From Bacillus sp. 2B10 (GTDB lineage Bacteria; Pseudomonadota; Alphaproteobacteria; Sphingomonadales; Sphingomonadaceae): a stretch of 64,000 nt of DNA. Position 1 is the first letter of the stretch. Each line of letters starts with the position of its first letter. Below, piece after piece: positions 51,732 through 60,258 of this stretch. Position numbers and translations under genes: made by a program. The DNA is taken from assembly GCA_003946805.1 (NCBI GenBank), contig RPSH01000010.1, forward strand, positions 1 through 64,000, read 5' to 3'. The notes beneath the pieces are model-generated. The model ran no database searches. It saw nothing but the letters and a program-made list of their open reading frames with translations, and had not been told where the DNA came from.

Positions 51732-52397
51732 TCAGTCGCCCTGCGCGATGCCGGTCAGGTCGCCCGTCACCCGGACGCTTCCATAGCCCAGTTCGATCAG
51801 GCCGCGACGACGCAGGTCCTGCAACACCGCGTTCACCGTCTGGCGCGACAGGCCGACATTGGCGGCGAGTTCGTCCTGCGCGATCGACAGCGGCACACCC
51901 GGACGGCGGCCGTCGAGCGCCTGGAGCAGCAGCGCGACCCGGCCGGCAGCGGGCATCGACAGGAGGTTGCGGATAGACGCCAGCGCCGCGCGCTGGTGCA
52001 GGCTCGCCATCCGCCCGATCGCCCGCCAGAGCCCGGGCGTTTCCGCACCGATCTTGGCAAGATCGCCGTGCGAGATATGAAGGACCACGCTGTTGCCGTG
52101 CGAGACGGCGTCCTGCTGGCGTGGTCCGTCGTCGAGGCTCGACGCCTCGCCGAACCACTCGCCCGGCCCGGCCAGCAACAGCAGGAATCCGATGCCCTGC
52201 GGCGAATAGCCCGTTAGCCGGACCTGCCCCTCGACCACCGCATACAGCCCGTCGGGCGGGTCGCCCTGCCGATAGACCGCGGCGCCATCGGTCAACGACC
52301 GGACTCCGGCCGCAGCGGAGACGGCGCTCCGGAGTGCGGCATCCGACGCCTTGAACCATTGGGATTGCGTGACTTCCCATGTGTCGAACACGGCCAT
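51732..52397 (-). CDS. Crp/Fnr-family transcriptional regulator
   Basis: The N-terminal cyclic-nucleotide-binding-type beta roll includes LTDGAAVYRQGDPPDGLYAVVEGQVRL and GPGEWFGEASSLDDGPRQ; a dimerisation helix follows, then the winged helix-turn-helix ELAANVGLSRQTVNAVLQDLRRRGLIELG. No FNR-type N-terminal cysteine cluster is present, so oxygen sensing by a 4Fe-4S cluster is unlikely. I chose the ATG at 52397; a GTG at 52406 is also in frame. It lies directly upstream of the dehydrogenase-esterase unit and probably regulates it through the palindrome at 51694-51715. Confidence 0.87.
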   Translation of the reverse strand: MAVFDTWEVTQSQWFKASDAALRSAVSAAAGVRSLTDGAAVYRQGDPPDGLYAVVEGQVRLTGYSPQGIGFLLLLAGPGEWFGEASSLDDGPRQQDAVSHGNSVVLHISHGDLAKIGAETPGLWRAIGRMASLHQRAALASIRNLLSMPAAGRVALLLQALDGRRPGVPLSIAQDELAANVGLSRQTVNAVLQDLRRRGLIELGYGSVRVTGDLTGIAQGD

Positions 52398-52777
52398 CAA
52401 TCGCACACCCTGTGCTGTGGGAGGAACTGGCGGCCGTCCGATGCCTTCGATCGGGTTTCCTGGCGAAGGACGAACGCGGCATTCCGTTTTTCAGTCTATC
52501 CGATGGCGTACGGCGCCGGACAGCCTAGTTGCCGACGACCGCGGGGCATCGACCATCCCCCTCCACTGCGCACTCGATCACGGTCAGTATCCCGAAGTGA
52601 GGGGATGAGGACATGCGGCGACGCTCGACGAACTGGTGCGCGAACTCGATGCCGTCGCGATCTCTTCGTCCGGTAATCTCCCGCCCCGTTCGGGCGACCG
52701 TACCGGGCAGGCGGTGACCGAATGTCCCGGATATCCGGCCGAACCTGCCCAATGCTTTGCGAACCATCAAATGCCGG
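52398..52777. other. Gap with no recognised gene
   Basis: The region holds the promoter of the Crp/Fnr-type gene and several short frames. One plus-strand frame near 52617 reads ATLDELVRELDAVA and could be the remains of a gene, but it has no start or known motif. I see nothing else supportable. Confidence 0.35.
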
Positions 52778-52793
52778 GATCAAACACCTAGGG
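52778..52793. repeat. Solo end of a family B MITE-like element
   Basis: GGATCAAACACCTAGG is the exact reverse complement of the 16 bases at the left end of the copy starting near 20991. No second end or internal arms are visible nearby, so it may be a deletion relic. The stop codon of the next gene (52788-52790) lies inside it, as at 20993-20995. Confidence 0.5.
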
Positions 52794-55532
52794 CCGCTTC
52801 GCGTTTGCCGACAGCGTTACGATGGTCGGAGTGTCGGCGAGCCGCACGGTGAAGCCGCCGCGTTCCATCACGCCCCGGTCCGGTTTCATCGCCACAGTCC
52901 CGGGTGTCGTCCCCTCGACGAACAGCCGAGCGGCCGGGGTGACGTGGTCCGCCGGGTCGAGCGTCAGGGTGATCCGGTGCGCCACCGGCGAATAGACCGC
53001 CCGCGCGATCCGGCCCGCCTCCAGCGTGATCCACTGTCCCGCGGGCGCAACAAACAGCCGCGATCGCGCACCGTCCTGCGGAACGATGGTCACCGCGTCG
53101 CCCGCCATCGTGACCGTGCCGCCAAATCCCAGCCAGCCGAAGGTCGGATCGTCCACCGCATAGGTCGCGGTGGCATAGGCATGGCCGAAGAAGCCGATCC
53201 CGAAATCGCCGCTGTACGGATCGTGTCGCATCATGTCGGGCCACGAATGGAACGCGGTCGACGAGGCACCGTCGCGATCGATTGCCGTCATCGGCCCCAT
53301 CAGACCACCATAGGCGACCCGCAGCAGATGGAGGTCGGCGGGATTCCGCCGGAACGCGTCGAGCAGCGGCACCGCATTGAGCGCGGAGGCATAATGGTGG
53401 ATCTGCCGCTCCACCCGCTCATATTTGCCCGACGTGCCGAAATCCCAGTAACGGCGCGCATTGCCGTTATACCCCCAATTGGGAATGGCGGGGTCGTAGC
53501 CGAGGATCACGTCACGCGTCGTCTCCGCCTGGGGGGTGAAGCCGAAATGGCGCATCCACGCATAGACTTCGGGTTGGCCGGTCGAATCCCAGGGCATCTC
53601 CGACCCGAACGGATAGCGCAGCGAGCGCCAGTGATCGGCGCGTGCCCGCATCAATCGCTCGAGATGCGCCGCCTGCGCGGTCATTCCTTCCCGCTGCAAC
53701 GCGACGAGGATATCGACGTAGACATCGCCCAGCATCAGCCCGAATTCGGAATAGAGCGCCGCGTCGCGGGTCATCGCCACCGCCGTCCGGTAGCCATGAT
53801 CCAGATACCAGCGCCAGTCGTGGCGCGTCACCAGCCCCGGATGATTGCGCGCCAGCCGATACAGCGCCCAGTGGACCGCCGCGACATGCGGATAGTTATA
53901 CGATCGGTCGAGGCGATCCGCCTCCTTCCTGTCCCACGACCATTGCCACCAGCGGGGATCGGCCGGACCGGGATACTGGTCCGGGAACCGTGCCCGGTCA
54001 TACCACACCAGACTCTTGCGCACGGCCCCGGCATGGCGGCCATCGGCGACCTGCAGCTTGCCGACGAGCGTTTCGTCCACGAAGCGTTCGATCCGCGCGA
54101 TCTCACCTGCGTCGGGATTGACGAACTGCTTCATCACCGCCGCGACCCAGCTGCCCGATCCCGCCTCGTCACCGATGCCGGGAATCCACATGCGATGATC
54201 GCTGAGGACGACCTTGCCGGCCTCGCGGTCGAAACTCAGGATCGCCGGTCCCCGCCGGAACGGGTCGCCGGGATCGTCATACCATTGCCGGCTCAGCGAG
54301 AACCGGCCGAGGTCGGCGGTAGCCGCGGCCAGCGGCTTCGTCAGGAAGTAGCTGACCGTCTGCTTCCGGCCATCGGCATAGGCGATCGTCAGCCGCGCGC
54401 GGCCCCAGCCGTTCGGGCGCACCGCGAACCGGGTCCAGCCGTTCCGCTTTCCCGCCGGCGTCAACGTCAGCGCCCCCGCCGGATGGCTGGCGATCCCGAT
54501 GATCGCCGACGGCGCCTTCACGAAGAACGTGCCGGTCTGGTCGGCGGGCAGGACATAGCCGGGGAAGCCCGCCACGACGGGTCGACGGTTCGCGGCCAGC
54601 GTTCGATCGATCGAGCGGATATCGGGGGACCGCGCCAACCGGACACCGAACTCCGCCGCCTCGCCCGGCGCCAGCGTCCGCCCGGTCGGAACGTTCCACT
54701 GTTCGTCCGCGCCACGCCATTCCCGGTCGGCGTAACCGGTCGAATGGATCGTCCAGTCGAAGAACCCCTCGAACGTTACCGATCGCGGCGTGCGGTCGGT
54801 GAACGGGGACGCGGTCGATTCGCCCGCCGGCGCCATCGGCACATAGGCTTCGAGCGGCGACCCCCGTTCGGGCAGGACGAGCAGCGCGGGACCGCGCCCG
54901 TTGAGGCGCGTCACCTGAAGATAGCCGGCGTCGCGACCGATATAGGGATCGACGAAGCTGGCATGGGCATGGGCATCGTCGAGGTTGCGCCCGGTCAGGA
55001 TGTTGTCGAAGACCATCGGCATTCCGACAGCGCCCAGTTCCAGCGACCGGGCCGAGGTGTTCAGGATGCGAAAGCGCAGCGCGACCTGACCGCCCTCGTT
55101 CAGCCAGCGACGCTCGATCCGGAACGGCGCGTCGGCCCCCATGGTCGCGGTGATGTCGGCAGCGGCGATGGTCGCGCCGGTTGCGCGCAACGCACGGATC
55201 GGGCGGCGGGTGCGCGAGGAGTCGAAATCCCGCCACGTCCCCCCGGCTTCCCGCACGCGCAGGTGCAGGTCGCCGAGATGATTGTAGCCGTCGCCCGCGC
55301 GCGCGGCCTGATGCGAAAGGGGAACGAAGCTGAACCCCGGTTCGGACAGCGGCGATAGACGAGCCAGTGTCTGTGTGTCGCGACGCAGGCCGATCAGGAA
55401 ATCGCCGACCCTCGCCTCGCGCAGCGCGACGGCGGGCGTCGTCGCGCGCGGGGACGATCGCGTTACGGTCGCGCCGCACGCAACGGCGAGAAGACAGGAT
55501 GACAGGGCGATTCGCAGGAAGGGTCGGATCAC
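52788..55532 (-). CDS. Large exported DUF5695-like protein, likely carbohydrate-active
   Basis: The product has about 914 residues from the GTG at 55532, which places a lipoprotein-type leader (LRIALSSCLLAVACG) at the N-terminus; an ATG at 55586 would leave an untypical charged head. The first part is beta-rich, with a galactose-mutarotase-like layout (VALRFRILNTSARSLELGAVG, FEGFFDWTIHSTGYADREW). The central half is helical with many aromatic motifs (WWQWSWDRKEADRLDRSYNY, HYASALNAVPLLDAF), as in alpha/alpha-barrel glycosidases. I associate this with DUF5695 from memory. No catalytic residue can be named. It follows an exported DUF6259-like gene. Confidence 0.65.
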   Translation of the reverse strand: MIRPFLRIALSSCLLAVACGATVTRSSPRATTPAVALREARVGDFLIGLRRDTQTLARLSPLSEPGFSFVPLSHQAARAGDGYNHLGDLHLRVREAGGTWRDFDSSRTRRPIRALRATGATIAAADITATMGADAPFRIERRWLNEGGQVALRFRILNTSARSLELGAVGMPMVFDNILTGRNLDDAHAHASFVDPYIGRDAGYLQVTRLNGRGPALLVLPERGSPLEAYVPMAPAGESTASPFTDRTPRSVTFEGFFDWTIHSTGYADREWRGADEQWNVPTGRTLAPGEAAEFGVRLARSPDIRSIDRTLAANRRPVVAGFPGYVLPADQTGTFFVKAPSAIIGIASHPAGALTLTPAGKRNGWTRFAVRPNGWGRARLTIAYADGRKQTVSYFLTKPLAAATADLGRFSLSRQWYDDPGDPFRRGPAILSFDREAGKVVLSDHRMWIPGIGDEAGSGSWVAAVMKQFVNPDAGEIARIERFVDETLVGKLQVADGRHAGAVRKSLVWYDRARFPDQYPGPADPRWWQWSWDRKEADRLDRSYNYPHVAAVHWALYRLARNHPGLVTRHDWRWYLDHGYRTAVAMTRDAALYSEFGLMLGDVYVDILVALQREGMTAQAAHLERLMRARADHWRSLRYPFGSEMPWDSTGQPEVYAWMRHFGFTPQAETTRDVILGYDPAIPNWGYNGNARRYWDFGTSGKYERVERQIHHYASALNAVPLLDAFRRNPADLHLLRVAYGGLMGPMTAIDRDGASSTAFHSWPDMMRHDPYSGDFGIGFFGHAYATATYAVDDPTFGWLGFGGTVTMAGDAVTIVPQDGARSRLFVAPAGQWITLEAGRIARAVYSPVAHRITLTLDPADHVTPAARLFVEGTTPGTVAMKPDRGVMERGGFTVRLADTPTIVTLSANAKRP

Positions 55533-55618
55533 GTTTTTCCGCCGGCAGGTCTGGAGGGTGGGAACCTTGCGGTCGCGATCGATCATGGAAACCGCCGTCG
55601 CGTGCGAGGATGGCGCCG

Positions 55619-57382
55619 TCAGGTCCACTGCCCCCGCGCCGCGAAGCGCGCCCTGGCGGTGGCGATATCCTTCATCACCAAATCGCGTTCCTTGGTGAAG
55701 GTGTCGTCGACGAAGGTGATCGTCGGGATTTGCGGCTGGTCGATCGTCACCGGGGTGTACCGGGTGAAGCCGATCTCGTGCACCCCGCTCGACCCGCGTC
55801 CCGGCGCCGCATGGCTGAGATGGTTGAACGAGGCGACGGTATCGAAGCTCGCCTGCGGATACAGGGGGTAGCGCGCGACGTGGTTCATCGGGATGAACCC
55901 CATCTGCGCGTCATAGGCCATCTCGGCGATCGGGATGACGCCGGGATGCGTCGCCGCCAGTTCCTTGACCAGCGTGCGCGTACCGACCAGCTGGTCGCCC
56001 TGCGGATTGTTTTCCCACAGGCCGCAGATGTCGAGGAAATAGGCGTCGACGGGATAGCGCGACAGCATGTCGGCGATCCGCCTCTTCAGGTGATCGCGCC
56101 AGCTCTTCACCGCGACGTTCATGAACACCATGCTCGGCTCGCCCTTGCGGTCGCCGTCCCAGTCGACATAGTCGGAGGCGAAGGGCACGTCGTAGATCGT
56201 CCGCAACTGCGCATCGGCGATCGTGTCGAACCCCGGCCACAGCGGGTTGGCGATGTTGGTGCCGAACATCAGTCCGAAGCGGAAGCCGAGCTTGCGCCCC
56301 TCCGTCAGCAGGCGCCGGAACGCCGCCTCGCCGCCGGTCGCCTTGCCGATCGTGAAGTTGGGATAGTCCCAGTAATAGCGACCGTCCCAGCCGGGCAGGA
56401 ACACCATGACCGTCTTCGGATCGATCTGTTTCGCGGTCCAGCGCAGGATCTCCAGCTGCCGGTCGAAATCGTTGAAGACATAGCCGGTCCAGTGCTCGCC
56501 ATGCAGCGACAGGACCAGCGCGACATGCTTCGCCCAATCGGGCGCGTCGGTGCGCTCGCGCAGCTTCGGGATGCGCCACGCCGCCTCGACCGCCTGGAAA
56601 TGCGGCCGCGCCACGCCGGCGAAGTCGGCCGCCACCGCGATCCGCCAGCGACAGGTCGTCACCGTGCCGCTGCGTTCCCACCCGGCCTGCTCGTACAGCA
56701 ATTCGGTCTTGTAGCCGTCCGGCCCGGGGAGGAAGGCGAAGCGCGCCGGCCGCACCTCGGTCTGGAGCGCGGAGATGCCCCAGACGCGCTTGTCGCCGCC
56801 CTCGATCGCGACGAGCGGCGTTGCCATGCCGCCCATGAGCGCGGGATATTCAACGACCCGTTCGTTGTCGCCCGGATCGCTCCAGTCGTTGGCCGACACC
56901 GACAGCCGCCCGCGCGGCAGGCCGCGCACGATAGTCTTGATCGATTTGACCGGTATGTCGAGCGCAGCCGCTACCTGCCATTCCAGCGCACCGGACGGCG
57001 TCTTTTCCAGCGTCGCGGTCAGCGATCCGGCGCGCCGGCGCGTGCCGCCCGCCCAGGTGAACCCGGCCGCCTTCAGTTCCAGGCGGCCATCGCTCCTGCG
57101 GAGCGTGACCGTCGCGGGATCGATGCCGTAGCTGTTCTCGAAGCTGATTACCTCGAACCCGAACAGCAATCCGCCGAACTCGACCGACGGTTCGGGGTTG
57201 GAGAAGCTGAACTTCATGACCGGCGCGCCCTTGGGCGGCGTGAACACCCCGTCGGTCGACGTCAGCAGACGCAGGCCGGCGGGATTGGCGACCGGTGCGG
57301 CAACGGCGCCGGGGGCGGCCATCGCGGTGGCGGCGGCCGCGCCGGCACTGCCGGCCAGCATCGTACGGCGGGATATCGTCAT
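55619..57382 (-). CDS. Tat-exported DUF6259-like protein, probable glycoside hydrolase
   Basis: A twin-arginine leader (SRRTMLAGSAGAAAATAMAA) precedes a beta-rich N-terminal domain (about 40-230) and a TIM-barrel-like region with VMVFLPGWDGRYYWDYP, LGFRFGLMFGTNIA and YPVDAYFLDICGLWENN, where the Asp of YFLDICG is in the place of a glycosidase nucleophile. The product has 587 residues. I associate it with DUF6259, a family near GH36/GH13-type enzymes, without certainty. It follows the receptor gene by 73 bp and is probably co-transcribed. Confidence 0.65.
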   Translation of the reverse strand: MTISRRTMLAGSAGAAAATAMAAPGAVAAPVANPAGLRLLTSTDGVFTPPKGAPVMKFSFSNPEPSVEFGGLLFGFEVISFENSYGIDPATVTLRRSDGRLELKAAGFTWAGGTRRRAGSLTATLEKTPSGALEWQVAAALDIPVKSIKTIVRGLPRGRLSVSANDWSDPGDNERVVEYPALMGGMATPLVAIEGGDKRVWGISALQTEVRPARFAFLPGPDGYKTELLYEQAGWERSGTVTTCRWRIAVAADFAGVARPHFQAVEAAWRIPKLRERTDAPDWAKHVALVLSLHGEHWTGYVFNDFDRQLEILRWTAKQIDPKTVMVFLPGWDGRYYWDYPNFTIGKATGGEAAFRRLLTEGRKLGFRFGLMFGTNIANPLWPGFDTIADAQLRTIYDVPFASDYVDWDGDRKGEPSMVFMNVAVKSWRDHLKRRIADMLSRYPVDAYFLDICGLWENNPQGDQLVGTRTLVKELAATHPGVIPIAEMAYDAQMGFIPMNHVARYPLYPQASFDTVASFNHLSHAAPGRGSSGVHEIGFTRYTPVTIDQPQIPTITFVDDTFTKERDLVMKDIATARARFAARGQWT

Positions 57383-57420
57383 TCTGGTTCCTTGTTCATC
57401 TCGCAGGCGGGCACGGGGGG

Positions 57421-57449
57421 CCGCCGGGATGCGCGCACGCTCCCGGCGG
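57421..57449 (-). promoter_or_regulatory. Intercistronic hairpin between receptor and DUF6259 genes
   Basis: CCGCCGGGA (57421-57429) and TCCCGGCGG (57441-57449) form a perfect 9-bp GC-rich stem with an 11-base loop. No T run follows on the minus strand, so it more likely protects or tunes the receptor mRNA relative to the enzyme genes than ends transcription. Confidence 0.5.
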
Positions 57450-57455
57450 ACCGCG

Positions 57456-60086
57456 TCAGAAATCGAACTTCAGGCCCAGCTGATACCGGCGATAGGTCCG
57501 GTAGCTGTTGTTGGGCGTTTCCCGGAACCCGTTATAATATCCCACCGCCGGCTGCAGCGCGTTCATGGCGTTGGCCGTCAGGCGGAAGTGTTCGTTGATC
57601 CGGTACTGGAAGGTGGCGTCGACGACCTCCTGCCTGCCGAAGAGTTCGGCCCCGCCCAGTTCGGGCACGCCGCCGAAATTGGGGTTGTTCACGAAACTGG
57701 TCGTCAGCGTATAGCCGAGCCGGACCAGCACCGCATCCTTGTCGTAATAGGCGGACGTATTGATCGTGTGCTTCGCCAGGCCCGGAATCTGCGTCTTGAC
57801 CCCGGCGGCGTTGGTCAGCTGGCTGTCGAGATAGGTATAGTTGCCGTCGAACCCGAAGCCGGACCACAGTCCCGGCAGTTCGACGAACTTCTTGTTGACG
57901 TTGATCTCGATGCCCTTGAACGTCGAATCCGACGAACCGTTGATCGGGCGCGAGATGCGATAGAGGAGGCCGTTGATCGTCTCTTCGGTGATGTTGTTCT
58001 GGACCAGCCCCTTCAACGTCTTGCCGAACACCGCCACCGTCACATAGCCCGATGGCGAGAAGAGCCAGTCGAGGCCGACATCGATGCCGTTCGCATAGAA
58101 GGACTTCAGGTCGGGATTGCCGCCCCCGCCGGTCAGGTCGGCGTTGAGCGTCAGCCCCGGCGACAATGCGGTGAAATTGGGCCGGGCGACGGTGCGTGCG
58201 GCGCTGGCCCGTGCCGTCAGGGTATCCGTCAGCTTCGCGCGGATCGTCGCGCTGGGCAGCCAGTCGGTGGTCGTCCCCTCGTTCCGGATCGGCGTCGCCC
58301 GCCCCGCCGACAGGGCGAAGGCGTTGCCACGATTGTGATTGCGCACGCCGCGGATGCCGAGGTCGCCGTCGATCGGGATGCCGGCGACGCTGAACCCGTA
58401 GACCGCCCGCGCATAGACCGCGTCGGTCCGCTCGCGCAGCTGGAAGAAGTTGCGCGGGGAGAACGGGGGAAGCTGCGCGGGCAACCCGACCTTCGACAGG
58501 AAGCCCAGCTTGTCCGCGAACAGATTGGGATTGGCGACCACGAAGTCGCCATCGGGCGATGCGGTCGACAACCCCGGAATCGACGCCAGCGTGCCGGTGA
58601 TGTCCTGGTTCAGGCTCGCCTGGTTCGCGGTGGACCGGCGGAAGGTCCGCCGGAAGCCGACCTGGAACGCGGTCAGAAAACCTTCCGGCCGATATTCGAC
58701 GTCGACCCGCTGCGAATTTCCCGAACTGTCGTTGCGCTGGAGGATCTGGTTGTAGCTGAGCCGGGTGAAGCTGGCCGGCTGGGTGATGTCGAGACCCGTG
58801 ACCGAGATCGATCCGCGTTCGGGCGACGTCGCGCCGTTATAGGTCAGGTTGGGGGCGGTGCCCGCCGCGGCAAAGATCAGGATGTCGTTGTTGTTCTGGC
58901 TCTTGGTGAAATCGCCCTGCGCACTGATCGTCAGGCTGTCGCGCACCCATTTGGCCGACAGGCTGCCCTGCCCGACCGACCGGAACGGGCGGACGTACAG
59001 GCTCTGGGCGGTCAGCGCGACATTGGCATAGGTGCCGGTCCGGACCAGCGGCAGGTCGACCGGCGAATCCTCGACCAGTTTGAAGCTGCGGGCATTGGCC
59101 GCCGAATTGGCGGTCGCCGGCACCGGCGCGACCAGCGAATATTGCTGCGACTCGTCCAGGTAGCGCCCCTTGAAATAGGCCCCCGACAGCGTCAGTTCGT
59201 CGGACGGCGCCCATTGCAGGTTACCGATCACCGAATCGCGCGAATGGCGCGCGTTGATCTGGATCGGCAGGGCGAAGGACGGAATGATGGCATTGTCCGC
59301 CGCATCGCCGAGCACGCCGTTGCCGTTGATGTCGAAGACGTTGGTGCGCTTCGCATAGCTGGTGATGAAAAAGTCGCTGCGCAGCAGCACGGCGGTATGC
59401 GCGACGCCCAACGACGCGCCGATGCGGCCGATACCGGTATCCCATGCCCCGCCGACCGCGATCGATCCCTGCGGCAGGGGCTTGCCCCGCTTGTCATCCA
59501 TCGACATCGACACCTGCCCGGTGGCGGCGGGTTGCGAATAGGACAGCGGCTCGCGCGTCTTGACCTCGACCAGGCCGCCGATCCCGCCTTCGATCAGGTT
59601 GGCGGACGGCGTCTTGAACACCTCGACCGAATTGACGACGTCGCCGGGAAGATCGCCGATCTGCAACGCGCGGGCGTTGGCCGTCACCGTCTCACGGCCG
59701 TCGATCGTCGTCTGGATGAAGCCGACGCCGCGGATGTTCGGCTGCTGCGCCTCGCCATTGTCATAGGTCACCTGCACGCCGGGCAGGCGCTTCAACACGT
59801 CCGAAAGGTTCTGCGAGGGCATCGAATCGATGTCCTTGGAACCGATGGCGTCGACGGTCTGCAGATTCTTGAGCCGCGCGTCGCGCGTACCCTGGCCGCG
59901 CGCGACGACGACGATCTCGTCCGAATCGTCGGATGCGGTCGCCGCCGGATCGGTCCGGTCGCCCGGTGCCTGACCGGCCGCGTCCTGCGCGTGGACCGAT
60001 GCGGTCGCCAGCATCGCATAGCCGACGCAGGTCGCCAGCAGGCCGGCGCGCAGCATCCGCGAGGTGTTCGAAAGCGTGGTATTCAT
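57456..60086 (-). CDS. TonB-dependent receptor, glycan-type, 876 aa
   Basis: Signal peptide (LLATCVGYAMLATASVHA), TonB-box-like DEIVVVA, plug (SDVLKRLPGVQVTYDNG, QPNIRGVGFIQTTIDGRE, NLIEGGIGGLVEVKTREP) and a large barrel ending YRRYQLGLKFDF. The plug motifs are of the Caulobacter/Sphingomonas type used for oligosaccharides. I chose the ATG at 60086, after GGAGGGG. It is upstream of two exported putative carbohydrate enzymes and downstream of a second receptor with a FecR partner. Confidence 0.92.
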   Translation of the reverse strand: MNTTLSNTSRMLRAGLLATCVGYAMLATASVHAQDAAGQAPGDRTDPAATASDDSDEIVVVARGQGTRDARLKNLQTVDAIGSKDIDSMPSQNLSDVLKRLPGVQVTYDNGEAQQPNIRGVGFIQTTIDGRETVTANARALQIGDLPGDVVNSVEVFKTPSANLIEGGIGGLVEVKTREPLSYSQPAATGQVSMSMDDKRGKPLPQGSIAVGGAWDTGIGRIGASLGVAHTAVLLRSDFFITSYAKRTNVFDINGNGVLGDAADNAIIPSFALPIQINARHSRDSVIGNLQWAPSDELTLSGAYFKGRYLDESQQYSLVAPVPATANSAANARSFKLVEDSPVDLPLVRTGTYANVALTAQSLYVRPFRSVGQGSLSAKWVRDSLTISAQGDFTKSQNNNDILIFAAAGTAPNLTYNGATSPERGSISVTGLDITQPASFTRLSYNQILQRNDSSGNSQRVDVEYRPEGFLTAFQVGFRRTFRRSTANQASLNQDITGTLASIPGLSTASPDGDFVVANPNLFADKLGFLSKVGLPAQLPPFSPRNFFQLRERTDAVYARAVYGFSVAGIPIDGDLGIRGVRNHNRGNAFALSAGRATPIRNEGTTTDWLPSATIRAKLTDTLTARASAARTVARPNFTALSPGLTLNADLTGGGGNPDLKSFYANGIDVGLDWLFSPSGYVTVAVFGKTLKGLVQNNITEETINGLLYRISRPINGSSDSTFKGIEINVNKKFVELPGLWSGFGFDGNYTYLDSQLTNAAGVKTQIPGLAKHTINTSAYYDKDAVLVRLGYTLTTSFVNNPNFGGVPELGGAELFGRQEVVDATFQYRINEHFRLTANAMNALQPAVGYYNGFRETPNNSYRTYRRYQLGLKFDF

Positions 60087-60258
60087 CGTGTCCCCTCCCA
60101 TTTCCGTCCCCGTCGGGGATCGGCTTTCCCGATTGATGGGACATGCCCGGCTGGTGGCAGTGTCCCCGTGTCTTCCCGCCCGTGTGCCGGACGCCATTCG
60201 ACACCCCGCGAAATGCAGGTGATGCCGATCCGTAATATCGTTGGTCGCCCCGTGCCGG

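Noticed and set aside
57421..57449. Hairpin as a rho-independent terminator after the receptor gene
   Set aside because: No T run follows on the minus strand and the next gene starts 39 bp later in the same direction, so processing or stability is more likely.
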